Of a stretch of 57,730 bases of DNA, positions 48,203 through 57,713 are shown one piece after another. The number at the start of each line of letters is the position of its first letter. Position 1 is the stretch's first letter. Position numbers and translations under genes: made by a program. Source of the DNA: RSA11 sp965652565 (GTDB lineage: Bacteria; Actinomycetota; Thermoleophilia; Solirubrobacterales; 70-9); contig CBFGWL010000008.1 in the NCBI GenBank assembly GCA_965652565.1, positions 1-57,730 on the forward strand, written 5' to 3'. Below the pieces are notes generated by a model, which saw only the letters and a list, made by a program, of their open reading frames with translations, was not told the origin of the DNA and did no database searches.

Positions 48203-49188
48203 TACTCGATGTAGCCCGAGGCGCGGAGGTAGTCCTCGGCCACGGCGGCAGGCTCCTCCTTGTCGACGTCGACGCGGGCGTTGAGCTCCTGCATGACCTC
48301 GAGCGTCAGGTTCTCCTGAACCTTCTCGACGACCTCGCCGAAGTCCTCGCCGGCCTCCGCCACGGTCTCCTCATTGGCGACGAACATCACGTTGCCGGCG
48401 GGCAACACGCCCTGATCGTCCTCCAGGATCGTGTACTTGTCGGGGTCGGTCGAGAGCTGCGCGTCGGTCGTAAAGACGATCGACAGGTCGGCGTCGCCCT
48501 CGTCGAGCACCTCGTAGCGCAGGCCGATGTCGACCGGCGTGAAGCGCAGGAACTCGAGCCCGTAGTACTCCTCCAGGCCGACCAGGCAGTCGATCCGCTG
48601 GCGGCACTCGGGCGAGCCCGCGAGGACGAGGTCCTGCGAGACACCCTCGAGGTCTGAGATCGACTCGAGGCCGTGCTCCTCGGCCGTCTCGGTGAGCAGG
48701 CCGACGGCGTTCGCGCTCGAGAACGGCGTGGGCGGGAAGGCCTGCAGGCCGAGGTCGGCGAAGTCGTCCTGGGTCTCCTCATACGCCTGCTGGGCGTCGC
48801 CCGGCACGTCCTCGGGCGCCATCTGGAAGAACGAGGTGAGCGCGGTCGAGGTGTACTCCGGATAGGCGTCGATCTCGCCCTGGCGCAGCGAGCGCAGCGC
48901 GATCTGCTCCGAGCCGAGGTTGAGGTCCTTGTTGACCGTGTAGCCGGCGGCCTCGAGCGCCTGCGCGTAGATCTCGCCCAGGATGAACTGCTCGGTGAAG
49001 TTCTTCGAACCGACCGTGATCTCGATGTCGGCGTTCTCGGGGTTGGACTGGATCAGCGCGCCGTCGTCGCCGCCGTCACCGCCGTCGCCACCGTCGTCCT
49101 CGTCGTCACCGCAAGCGGCGAGGCCGAAGGCGAGGATGGTGGCGGAAAGCAGCAGCAGTAGCGCGTTGAGTGCCCGGCGGGAGTTCAT
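48202..49188 (-). CDS. Osmoprotectant/quaternary-amine ABC transporter substrate-binding lipoprotein
   Basis: This is a 328-aa lipoprotein. The signal peptide has lipobox LAAC (Cys26), followed by an Asp/Gly-rich linker. The OpuAC-type domain begins ITVGSKNFTEQFILGEIYAQ and continues TVNKDLNLGSEQIALRSLRQ and GEIDAYPEYTSTALT. These blocks belong to the glycine betaine/choline/carnitine-binding OpuC/ProX/OsmF group. It delivers ligand to the two permeases encoded upstream. ATG 49188 has GAGAGGAG nearby. A hairpin separates it from the permease genes. Confidence 0.92.
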   Translation of the reverse strand: MNSRRALNALLLLLSATILAFGLAACGDDEDDGGDGGDGGDDGALIQSNPENADIEITVGSKNFTEQFILGEIYAQALEAAGYTVNKDLNLGSEQIALRSLRQGEIDAYPEYTSTALTSFFQMAPEDVPGDAQQAYEETQDDFADLGLQAFPPTPFSSANAVGLLTETAEEHGLESISDLEGVSQDLVLAGSPECRQRIDCLVGLEEYYGLEFLRFTPVDIGLRYEVLDEGDADLSIVFTTDAQLSTDPDKYTILEDDQGVLPAGNVMFVANEETVAEAGEDFGEVVEKVQENLTLEVMQELNARVDVDKEEPAAVAEDYLRASGYIE

Positions 49189-49249
49189 CGTGGCTCCTCT
49201 CGTTTCGTTGCCAAGGGCAGCCCCCTGTCTTGGGAAGCGTCGATCCTAT

Positions 49250-49271
49250 GCGAACCGGATTACGGGTTCGC
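49250..49271 (-). terminator. Hairpin between permease and binding-protein genes
   Basis: GCGAACC (49250-49256) pairs perfectly with GGTTCGC (49265-49271). In ABC operons such hairpins protect or partly terminate transcripts, so the binding protein is made in excess. TAGGAT (minus strand, 49248-49243) could be a separate -10 for the binding-protein gene. Confidence 0.45.
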
Positions 49272-49281
49272 CCGTACTCGC

Positions 49282-49998
49282 TCAGCCCGCCTCGCGTGCG
49301 AGCCGCAAGCCACGCGGGGTGAGGGCGCGCTGCGCGGCCGCCAAGCAGACCTCGAACGTCAGGGCCAAAAGCGCGACCAGGATGGCGCCCGCGAGCACGC
49401 CCTCGTCGCCGTAGACGTTGCGCGAGAGGATGAAGTCGCCGAGCGAGAGCTGCCCGGCCAGCGGCGCGATCGTCGCCGTCGCCACGACGTTGATCGCGGC
49501 CGTGCGCACGCCGGCCATGATCGTGGGCGCCGCGAGCGGCAGCTCGACCCGGGCGACGATGCCCAGCTCGCTCATGCCCATGCCGCGCGCCGCCTCCACG
49601 GTGGTGCGGTTCACCTGGCGCATGCCGACGAACGTGTTCGTGAGGATCGGCGGGATGCCGAGGATCGCGAGCGCGATCGTGACGTTCAGAAAGCCGGTGC
49701 CCACGTAGGCGACCAGGAACGCGATCAGGGCGAGCTCCGGAATCGCGCGCCCGGCGTTGCCGATCGCCACGGCGGCGAACTCGCCGCGGCCGCGATGCCC
49801 CAGGTAGAGGCCCACCGGCAGGGCGATCGCGAGCGAGACCGCCAGGCCCGCGAAGGTGAGCTCGAGGTGGTCGAGCGTGAGCTCCCCGACCTGTTCGAGG
49901 CCGCCGACCTCCGCGCCGCCGCCCACCGACTCCCGCGGGCTGAAGATGAACTCGATCGCGCCGCCGATCGTGTCCAGGAAGGCGAGCGGCAGCGTCAT
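49282..49998 (-). CDS. Osmoprotectant ABC transporter permease
   Basis: This is a 238-aa inner-membrane permease of the OpuCB/OpuCD type. Five or six helices can be drawn from HLELTFAGLAVSLAIALPVG onwards. The ATPase-coupling (EAA) loop is VEAARGMGMSELGIVARVEL with the conserved Gly, followed by PLAAPTIMAGVRTAAI. Its ATG overlaps the 3' end of the other permease gene (ATGA). Two different permeases suggest a heterodimeric channel. Confidence 0.92.
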   Translation of the reverse strand: MTLPLAFLDTIGGAIEFIFSPRESVGGGAEVGGLEQVGELTLDHLELTFAGLAVSLAIALPVGLYLGHRGRGEFAAVAIGNAGRAIPELALIAFLVAYVGTGFLNVTIALAILGIPPILTNTFVGMRQVNRTTVEAARGMGMSELGIVARVELPLAAPTIMAGVRTAAINVVATATIAPLAGQLSLGDFILSRNVYGDEGVLAGAILVALLALTFEVCLAAAQRALTPRGLRLAREAG

Positions 49999-50771
49999 GG
50001 CGTCGCTCCCCGGACGCGCCGCACGACCGAGCCGAAGCGGGAGCCCTCACGCCCGCCGCGCTCCTGCGCGAGCCGCCAGCGGGCCAGCCGCCGCTGCACG
50101 ACGACCAGCAACAGGTCGAAGGCGATCGCCATCAGGATCGCGATCCCGCCCGCGATCGCGACGCCCGTCCGGAAGGTGATGTTCGAGCCCGCGACCAGCT
50201 CCGAGCCAAGCCCGCCGCCCCCCGCGAACACGGCGAGGGTCGCGATCGCCACCGTGGAGACGGTCGCGATGCGCACGCCGGCGATGATCTCGGGGAGGGC
50301 CAGCGGCAGCTCTACGCGCCAGGTCAGCTGGCGCTCGGTCATGCCCATGCCCCGGCCCGCGTCCTTGGCGTCGGCCGGCACGTTGGCCAGGCCGGTCATG
50401 ACGTTGCGGTAGATGATCTGCAGGTTGTAGGCGGTGAGCGCGATGATCGCCGTATCGACGCCGCGGCCGGTGATCGGCAGCAGCAGGAAGAAGAAGGCGA
50501 GGCTCGGGATCGTGTAGAGCACGCCCGTGAGCCCGAGGAACGGCGGCACCAGCCAGCGCTTGCGGTGGGAGACGACGGCCATCGCGAAGGCGAGTACGAA
50601 GCCGAGCACCACCGAAACGACGACGAGCATCAGGTGCTCGAGCGTCGGGTCCACGTAGCGGTCGAGGTTCTCGAGCGCCCAGTCGACGCAGAACGCGCCG
50701 TTGTCGCGGATGCAGTCGGAGTCCGAGCGGTCGCGGAAGAAGGTCGGGTCGAGCTGCGCGAGGAGCGCCAC
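49995..50771 (-). CDS. Osmoprotectant ABC transporter permease
   Basis: This is a 258-aa permease, the second of the pair. After a 40-aa extracytoplasmic N-terminus with Cys (DSDCIRDNGAFCVDW), helices start at LEHLMLVVVSVVLGFVLAFA. The EAA loop is KDAGRGMGMTERQLTWRVEL and then PLALPEIIAGVRIATVSTVA. The basic C-terminal tail (RRLARWRLAQERGGREGSR) faces the cytosol. The GTG start at 50771 lies 5 bp after the ATPase stop. Confidence 0.92.
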   Translation of the reverse strand: MALLAQLDPTFFRDRSDSDCIRDNGAFCVDWALENLDRYVDPTLEHLMLVVVSVVLGFVLAFAMAVVSHRKRWLVPPFLGLTGVLYTIPSLAFFFLLLPITGRGVDTAIIALTAYNLQIIYRNVMTGLANVPADAKDAGRGMGMTERQLTWRVELPLALPEIIAGVRIATVSTVAIATLAVFAGGGGLGSELVAGSNITFRTGVAIAGGIAILMAIAFDLLLVVVQRRLARWRLAQERGGREGSRFGSVVRRVRGATP

Positions 50772-50776
50772 CCCGG

Positions 50777-51970
<1,194 letters not shown>

Positions 51971-51980
51971 GCACCGCGAT

Positions 51981-51988
51981 CGTATAGC
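51981..51988. promoter_or_regulatory. Divergent -10 region between the ABC operon and the P-type ATPase gene
   Basis: CGTATAGC reads TATACG on the minus strand, 10 nt before GTG 51970. It reads TATAGC on the plus strand, 19 nt before ATG 52008. This is another shared-box divergent promoter. Confidence 0.5.
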
Positions 51989-52007
51989 GCGGGCGCCGCT
52001 GGTAACA

Positions 52008-54500
52008 ATGGCGGCGATGGAGGCATCTCACCCGAGGGGGCTGTCGAGCGCGGAGGCTGCACGGCGCCTCGAGCAACTCGGCGAGCCCGAGCCGCCGAGC
52101 AGCCGGTCGGTCGCGTCGATCGTCGCGGGCAACGTCTTCACGCTCTTCAACGCGATCATCGGGGCCTTCTTCATCCTGATCCTGTCGCTCGGCCTCTGGG
52201 CGGACGCGATCTTCGGGTTCATCGCGGCGCTCAACTCCTACATCGGCATCCGCCAGGAGCTGAAGGCGAAGCGCACCCTCGATGAGCTCGCCCTGCTCGT
52301 CGCGCCGCGGGCCCAGGTGATCCGCGACGGCGCGCCGGTGGATCTGCGCGCCGAGGAGGTCGTCCCCGGCGACGTCGTACGCGTCGAGCCCGGCGACCAG
52401 CTCGTCGCCGACGGCCGGGTGATCTCCTCGCGCGGGCTGACGCTCGACGAGTCGATGCTCACCGGCGAGTCCGACGGCATCCGCAAGCAGTCGGGCGACC
52501 AGGTGCTGTCGGGCTCGTTCTGCCTCTCGGGCTCCGGCTACTACGAGATCGACGCGGTGCGCGAGGACAGCCACGCGGAGAAGGTGGCCGGGGAGGCGCG
52601 GACGTTCCGCCACCCGCCCTCGCCGCTGCAGGAGGAGGTCAACCGGATCATCTGGGCGACCACGGTCGTGCTGGTGCCGCTCGGCATCCTCGTCCTGCTG
52701 GCGCTGTCCGCCCGCAACACGCCCTTCCAGGAGGCAGCGCAGACCGCCACGGCCGGCCTCGTCACGCTGATCCCCGAGGGCCTCGTCCTGCTGATGAGTG
52801 TCACCCTCGCCGTCGCGGCCGTGCGCCTGGCGCGGATGAACACGCTGATCCAGCAGATGGCCGCGACGGAGGCGCTCGCCGCGGTCGACACGATCTGCGT
52901 CGACAAGACGGGCACGCTCACCGACGGCGAGCTTGAGCTCGTCGAGGTGGTGCCGGCGGATCCAGCCGACGCGGCGGCGACGGAGCAGGCGCTCTCCCGC
53001 TTCGCGCACTCCGCGGGCGAGCGCAACCGCACGCTGCAGGTGATCGCCGACCGCTTCCCAGGCCGCCCGGAGCGGGTGAGCGGCGAGGTGCCGTTCTCCT
53101 CGGTTTGGAAGTGGAGCGGAGTGACGCTGAACGGCAGCGGCGGCGAGCGCAGCTACGTGCTCGGCGCGCCCGACATCCTGATCGGCTCGGGCGCGCTCAC
53201 CCTGCCGCCGGCGTTGGAGGAGGCGCTCGAGGAGCACACCGCGGCCGGCCGGCGGGTGGTGGCGTTCGCCGAAGCGCGCGGCGGCCTGCCGGCGGACCCG
53301 GGCACCGCTCCCCCGCCCCCGCTGACCCCCCGCGCGCTGGTGGTGCTCGCCGAGCGGCTGCGGCCGGACGCCGCCGAGACGATCGCGTACATGCGCGAGC
53401 AGGACGTCGACCTCAAGCTGATCTCCGGCGACGCGCGCTCGACCGTGACCGCGGTGGCGTACGCGATCGGCGTGCCGCGCGACGCCGGCGTCGTCGAGGG
53501 GCCGCAGCTGCCGAGCGATCGCGCCGGGCTCGCCGAGGTCGCCGAGCGCAACACGATCTTCTGCCGGATCACGCCGGAGCAGAAGAAGGCGCTCGTCGCG
53601 GCGATGAGCGAGCGCGGCCGCTTCACCGCGATGATCGGCGATGGCGTGAACGACGTGCCCGCCCTCAAGCAGGCGCGCATGGCGGTCGCGATGGGGTCGG
53701 GCAGCCAGATCACGAAGGGTGTCGCCGACATCGTGCTCTTGCGCGACCAGTTCTCGATGCTGCCGCGCGCGGTCGCGGAGGGCCGGCGCATCGCGCGCAA
53801 CATCCATCGCCTGGGACGGCTGTACCTGACGAAGTCCGTCTACGCGGCGATCCTGATCACGCTCACCTCGGTGCTCGGCCTCACCTTCCCGTTCCTGCCG
53901 CGGCACCTGACCGTGGCCGCGTTCCTGACGATCGGCGCGCCCTCGTTCGTGCTGGCGCTCGCGCCCAGCGAGGGGCCGCTCTATCGCGGGCGGCTGTTGC
54001 GCGCGCTCGCCGCGTTCGCCGTGCCGGCGGGGGCGGGCATAGCGGTCGGTTCGATGCTCTCGTACTTCTTCGTCGACTCGCTCTTCGGCGGCTCGATCGA
54101 GGAGGGGCGCACGGCCGCGACGACGACGCTCATCGTGCTCGGCCTGTGCTTCATCCTGCTGCTCGAGCGCGGCCCCGGGCGCGAGCACATCACGATCCAG
54201 AGCTACATGCTCGCGATGATCGCTGGGCTGGGGGCGCTGTTCGCGCTGATCCTCGCCTGGGAGCCGGTGCGCAACTTCTTCGAGCTCGAGATGCTGAGCG
54301 CGGGCCAGTGGTTCCTGGCGCTCCTCTCCGTGGCGATCGGTCTGCTCGTCGCGGCCGCGGCCTGGCGCCTGCCGTACGTCCAGCAGCTGGAGGCGCCGGA
54401 GGAACCGCCCGCCGGGGACGAGCCCGGCCCGACCCACTCGCCGCGCCACTCGCCGCCAGCCGTCGCTACCGAGGCGCCGACTGAAAGGATGCGGCCATGA
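52008..54500 (+). CDS. P-type cation-transporting ATPase (CtpE-like)
   Basis: This is an 830-aa ion pump. Actuator LTGES, phosphorylation site Asp299 in DKTGTLT, nucleotide domain, and GDGVNDVPALKQA are all complete. The N-terminal helices (NVFTLFNAIIGAFFILILSL) follow a short cation-ATPase N-domain (RGLSSAEAARRLEQLGE). The transmembrane PEGLVLLMSV motif (helix 4) and the lack of metal-binding CxxC fit the CtpE subfamily, shown in mycobacteria to handle Ca. Its 3' end overlaps pyk (ATGA). ATG 52017 is an alternative start. Confidence 0.9.
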   Translation: MAAMEASHPRGLSSAEAARRLEQLGEPEPPSSRSVASIVAGNVFTLFNAIIGAFFILILSLGLWADAIFGFIAALNSYIGIRQELKAKRTLDELALLVAPRAQVIRDGAPVDLRAEEVVPGDVVRVEPGDQLVADGRVISSRGLTLDESMLTGESDGIRKQSGDQVLSGSFCLSGSGYYEIDAVREDSHAEKVAGEARTFRHPPSPLQEEVNRIIWATTVVLVPLGILVLLALSARNTPFQEAAQTATAGLVTLIPEGLVLLMSVTLAVAAVRLARMNTLIQQMAATEALAAVDTICVDKTGTLTDGELELVEVVPADPADAAATEQALSRFAHSAGERNRTLQVIADRFPGRPERVSGEVPFSSVWKWSGVTLNGSGGERSYVLGAPDILIGSGALTLPPALEEALEEHTAAGRRVVAFAEARGGLPADPGTAPPPPLTPRALVVLAERLRPDAAETIAYMREQDVDLKLISGDARSTVTAVAYAIGVPRDAGVVEGPQLPSDRAGLAEVAERNTIFCRITPEQKKALVAAMSERGRFTAMIGDGVNDVPALKQARMAVAMGSGSQITKGVADIVLLRDQFSMLPRAVAEGRRIARNIHRLGRLYLTKSVYAAILITLTSVLGLTFPFLPRHLTVAAFLTIGAPSFVLALAPSEGPLYRGRLLRALAAFAVPAGAGIAVGSMLSYFFVDSLFGGSIEEGRTAATTTLIVLGLCFILLLERGPGREHITIQSYMLAMIAGLGALFALILAWEPVRNFFELEMLSAGQWFLALLSVAIGLLVAAAAWRLPYVQQLEAPEEPPAGDEPGPTHSPRHSPPAVATEAPTERMRP

Positions 54501-55924
54501 CACCGGCCGAGCATCGCCGCACCAAGATCGTTTGCACCATCGGTCCCGCGACGCGCAGCGTCGAGGCGATGTGCGAGCTGATCGAGGCGGGCGCCGACGT
54601 CTTCAGGCTCAACTTCTCGCACGGCTCGGAGGAGGACCACGCCGAGAACGTCGCCTTCGCCCGCGAGGCGGCGAAGCGCACCGGCAAGGAGGTCGGTCTG
54701 CTCGGCGATCTGCCGGGGCCCAAGCTGCGGCTGTCCGACCTGGATGGCGGCCTCGTGGAGCTCGCCGAGGGCAGCGTGGTGACGATCACGACCGAGCAGG
54801 TCATGGGTACGGCCGAGCTGCTCCCGGTCACCTGGGACGGCCTGCCGGCGGCTGTGAAGGTCGGCGGCGAGGTGTATCTGGCGGACGGGCGCATCCGCCT
54901 GCGGGTCGAGGACACGGACGCGACGAAGGTGCGCTGCCGCGTCGAGGTCGGCGGGCCCGTCGCGTCGCACCAGGGCCTGAACCTGCCCGGCGCCGAGGTG
55001 CCCCTGCCCTCCGCTGGGCGCGAGGACCTGGCGTGGGTGGACTTCGCGGTCAAGCACGAGATCGACCTGCTCGCGGTCTCGTTCGTGCGGCGGGTCGAGG
55101 ACCTCGAGCCGGTGGAGCGGCGTATCCGCACCAGCGGCGCGGACATCCCGGTGATCGCGAAGATCGAGAAGCCGCAGGCCGCGGAGCGCGCCGAGAGCAT
55201 CGTGCAGGCCGCGACCTCGGGGATCATGGTGGCGCGCGGGGACCTCGGCATCGAGCTGCCGCTCGCGCAGGTGCCCAACGTGCAACGGCGGCTGCTGGCG
55301 CTCTCCGGCAAGCACTCGCGCCCGTCGATCACCGCCACGCAGATGCTCGCCTCGATGGTGTCCTCGCCGCGGCCGACGCGCGCCGAGGTGTCCGACGTGG
55401 CGAACGCGATCTACCAGGGCACCGACGCGGTGATGCTCTCCGAGGAGACGGCCGTGGGCGAGTACCCGGTCGAGGCGGTGCGCGTGATGGACCGGATCGC
55501 GCGCGCGACGGAGCCGGAGCTGCCCTACGGGGACTGGGTCTTCACGCGCGCTGCCGCGGGCGACGACGTGGCCGCGTCCGTTGCGCGAGCGGCGGTGGGC
55601 TCCACCTACACGCTCGGCCTCAAGGCGCTGATCGTGCCGACGACGAGCGGGCGCACCGCGCGGCTCGTCTCGGCGCACCGTCCGCGCGTCCCGGTCGTGG
55701 CCGTCTCGCCGCGGATGGAGACGGTGCGCCGGCTCAACCTGCTCTTTGGCGTGCGCTGCGTGCACGCGGAGAACGCGACCGGCCTGACCGCGCTGCTCGA
55801 CGACTGCGCCGGCCACGCGCTCGAGACGGGGGTCGCGCAGTCCGGCGATCTGATCGGGATCACGGCCGGGCTGCCGGGCCAGGAGCTCGGCACCAACCTC
55901 TTCGAGATCCACCGCGTCCCCTAA
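54497..55924 (+). CDS. pyk: Pyruvate kinase
   Basis: This is a 475-aa enzyme catalysing phosphoenolpyruvate + ADP to pyruvate + ATP. The N-terminal TKIVCTIGPATRSVEAMCEL and FRLNFSHG bind substrate. The catalytic stretch VIAKIEKPQA has Lys222. VARGDLGIELPL and ITATQMLASMVSSPRPTRAE complete the barrel, and the C-terminal allosteric domain ends near GLPGQELGTNLFEI. Length is normal. The ATG overlaps the P-type ATPase stop and lies after GAAAGGA. The coupling to a cation pump is probably only operonic convenience. Confidence 0.96.
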   Translation: MTPAEHRRTKIVCTIGPATRSVEAMCELIEAGADVFRLNFSHGSEEDHAENVAFAREAAKRTGKEVGLLGDLPGPKLRLSDLDGGLVELAEGSVVTITTEQVMGTAELLPVTWDGLPAAVKVGGEVYLADGRIRLRVEDTDATKVRCRVEVGGPVASHQGLNLPGAEVPLPSAGREDLAWVDFAVKHEIDLLAVSFVRRVEDLEPVERRIRTSGADIPVIAKIEKPQAAERAESIVQAATSGIMVARGDLGIELPLAQVPNVQRRLLALSGKHSRPSITATQMLASMVSSPRPTRAEVSDVANAIYQGTDAVMLSEETAVGEYPVEAVRVMDRIARATEPELPYGDWVFTRAAAGDDVAASVARAAVGSTYTLGLKALIVPTTSGRTARLVSAHRPRVPVVAVSPRMETVRRLNLLFGVRCVHAENATGLTALLDDCAGHALETGVAQSGDLIGITAGLPGQELGTNLFEIHRVP

Positions 55925-55932
55925 CCCCCGCC

Positions 55933-56304
55933 GTGGCGAGCACCGCGACCCGGGCGCTGGCGCCGCTGGCGCTGATGGGGCTGATCTTCTACCTCTCCGA
56001 TCAGCCGAGCGTCGGCCCCGAGCTGCCGGCGTGGACGCGCGTCGTCGCGCACTTCACGGAGTACTTCGTGCTCGCCTCGCTGTGGATCTGGGCGCTCGCG
56101 CCCAGCCAGGGCCGGCGCGCAATCGCGATCGCGGCGGCGATCTCGATCCTTTACGCGATCTCCGACGAGTACCACCAGAGCTTCATCGACGGTCGCAAGT
56201 CAGACCCGCTCGACGTGCTCACGGACACCGTTGGCGTGCTCGCTGCCTGCTGGGCCGCGCCACGCATCGCGCGCGCATGGCGCGCGCGGAGTCGCGGCTA
56301 CTGA
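55933..56304 (+). CDS. VanZ-like membrane protein
   Basis: This is a 123-aa protein with three or four hydrophobic segments: LAPLALMGLIFYLSDQP, VVAHFTEYFVLASLWIWALA, AIAIAAAISILYAISDE, and VLTDTVGVLAACWAA. The motif ISDEYHQSFIDGRKSDPLDV is the VanZ-family hallmark (DE..Q.F..GR...D). VanZ proteins raise resistance to glycopeptides in a few cases, but most are uncharacterised. GTG 55933 lies 8 bp after pyk. The last bases overlap the convergent ligase gene. Confidence 0.87.
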   Translation: MASTATRALAPLALMGLIFYLSDQPSVGPELPAWTRVVAHFTEYFVLASLWIWALAPSQGRRAIAIAAAISILYAISDEYHQSFIDGRKSDPLDVLTDTVGVLAACWAAPRIARAWRARSRGY

Positions 56305-57254
56305 TCGAGCTGGTCGAAGGTGCAGTCGCGGGGGTTCTTGTCCTCGCGCCAGCGCACGATCTTCGAGCCGTGGCGGATGCGCCCGTCGGAGACGTGGTCG
56401 AAGGTCACCTCGATCACGAGCTCGGGTCGAAGGGCCACCCACTCCAGGTCGCGGTCGCCGGCCCAGCGGCTGGGGTCGGCGGAGCCGCGCTCGCCGGTCT
56501 CGTAAGGCGCGAGCGTCTCGACGAGCTCGCGCTTCTGCTTGGCTCGCAGACCGGAGGTGTGGCCGACGACCCGCAGCTCGTCGCCGTCGTAGAGCCCGAG
56601 GATCAGCGAACCGACCGTGCCCTCCTCCTTGCCGGGCCGCCAGCCGACGACGACGCAATCGGCCGTGCGCAGCCGCTTGATCTTCGCCATGCCCTTGCGC
56701 TCGCCCGGCCGGTACGGCGAATCGAGGTCTTTGGCGATCACGCCCTCCCCGCTCGCCAGCCACGGCTCGGCTTCGGCGGGATCGGCGGTGAACGGCGTGA
56801 GCTCGATCGAGCCCGGGTCGTCGAAGCCGCCGAGCAGCTTCTCGAGCGTGCGCCGGCGCTCGCGCAGCGGCACCGAGAGGGCGTCCGTGTCACCGACGGC
56901 GAGGACGTCGAAGGCGCGGAAGATGGCGGGGATCTCCTCCGCGAGCAGCTTGATCCGCGACTCCGCCGGGTGGATGCGGTTCTGCAGGGAGTCGAACTGC
57001 TCGCGCCCGTCCTCACCCAGGATCACCAGCTCGCCGTCGAGGATGTAGCGGCCGGACGGGAAGCGCAGCTCAGGGAAGTAACGATGCAGCGGCTTGCCGC
57101 CGCGGCTCTGCAGGTACAGCTCGCCTTCATCGACGAACGCGAGCGCGCGGAAGCCGTCCCACTTCGGCTCGTACGCCCACTGCTCACCCTCGGGCAGGAC
57201 CTTGCGCGAGAGCGCGAGCTGCGGCTTGATCGGCGGCTTGAGCGGCAGGGCCAC
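56298..57254 (-). CDS. ATP-dependent DNA ligase (LigC-like)
   Basis: This is a 318-aa two-domain ligase. The AMP-accepting Lys is in EPKWDGFRALAF (motif I, KxDG). Motif III is FRAFDVLAV, motif IIIa LDGELVIL comes before it, and motif IV GEGVIAKDLDSPY and motif V MAKIKRLRTADCVVVGW follow. The OB-fold C-terminal domain contains LILGLYDGDELRVVGHTSG. This is the short LigC/LigD-ligase-like form of Actinobacteria, used in base excision or backup repair. No Ku, polymerase or nuclease gene adjoins. GTG 57254 is chosen since upstream sequence is low-complexity. Confidence 0.92.
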   Translation of the reverse strand: MALPLKPPIKPQLALSRKVLPEGEQWAYEPKWDGFRALAFVDEGELYLQSRGGKPLHRYFPELRFPSGRYILDGELVILGEDGREQFDSLQNRIHPAESRIKLLAEEIPAIFRAFDVLAVGDTDALSVPLRERRRTLEKLLGGFDDPGSIELTPFTADPAEAEPWLASGEGVIAKDLDSPYRPGERKGMAKIKRLRTADCVVVGWRPGKEEGTVGSLILGLYDGDELRVVGHTSGLRAKQKRELVETLAPYETGERGSADPSRWAGDRDLEWVALRPELVIEVTFDHVSDGRIRHGSKIVRWREDKNPRDCTFDQLDQ

Positions 57255-57520
57255 GCGGGGATCGTAGGGAGTCGGGTGGCGCGGCGGCCGCCAGGCCGGC
57301 CGTTGGGCCTCGGGTGCTCGGGCTCGGGGCGGGGCGCTGGTCGCGCGGGCGTTCGTGGCGGCGGGGCTGGGGCGCGCCGCGCGGGCTCGGCGTCGGGGTA
57401 GCGCGGGCGTAGGTGGCGGCGGGGCCGGGCTGCCGGCGCGGGCGCCGGCCGGGTTGAAGGGCAGGTAAGAGGGAGAGAGGTCTGCGGGGGCGCGGGTGCG
57501 CAGCGTCTCTCGTGAGGCTT
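57255..57520. other. GC-rich region without a gene, with a 28-bp direct repeat
   Basis: No convincing gene is seen. Open frames here are Pro/Arg/Ala low-complexity sequence. A 28-bp imperfect direct repeat with 24 matches occurs at 57343-57370 and 57401-57428 (starting GCGCGGGCGT, then GTGGCGGCGGGG). Confidence 0.5.
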
Positions 57521-57559
57521 CGGGCACACGGCGCGCGCCTTGTGCGCGCCGTGTGCCCG
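57521..57559. terminator. Perfect 16-bp inverted repeat
   Basis: CGGGCACACGGCGCGC (57521-57536) pairs without mismatch with GCGCGCCGTGTGCCCG (57544-57559) around a 7-nt loop. It is the most stable simple hairpin in the window. It lies 12 bp before the family B array and may terminate a gene to the right of the window, or be an end of the array. Confidence 0.55.
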
Positions 57560-57570
57560 CCAACACCGAC

Positions 57571-57611
57571 GTTCAGCCCACGTGTTCGAAAACCGACGAC
57601 CACGGCTGAAC
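57571..57611 (+). repeat. Family B palindromic repeat, copy B3
   Basis: This 41-bp unit starts GTTCAGCC and ends GGCTGAAC, with TTCGAAAACC in the loop. GAC/GTC flanks extend the arms by 3 bp. Confidence 0.85.
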
Positions 57612-57642
57612 GTCAACACGAAACCCGGGCGGCATCCCCGAC

Positions 57643-57683
57643 GTTCAGCCCACGTGTTCGATATCCGGCGATGAGGGCTGAAC
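57643..57683 (+). repeat. Family B palindromic repeat, copy B4
   Basis: This 41-bp unit starts 72 bp after B3, with the same ends and loop TTCGATATCC. The 31-bp spacer shares CGAAACCC-GGCGG with the next one. Confidence 0.85.
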
Positions 57684-57713
57684 GTCGCACGAAACCCCGG
57701 CGGCGGCACGGTC

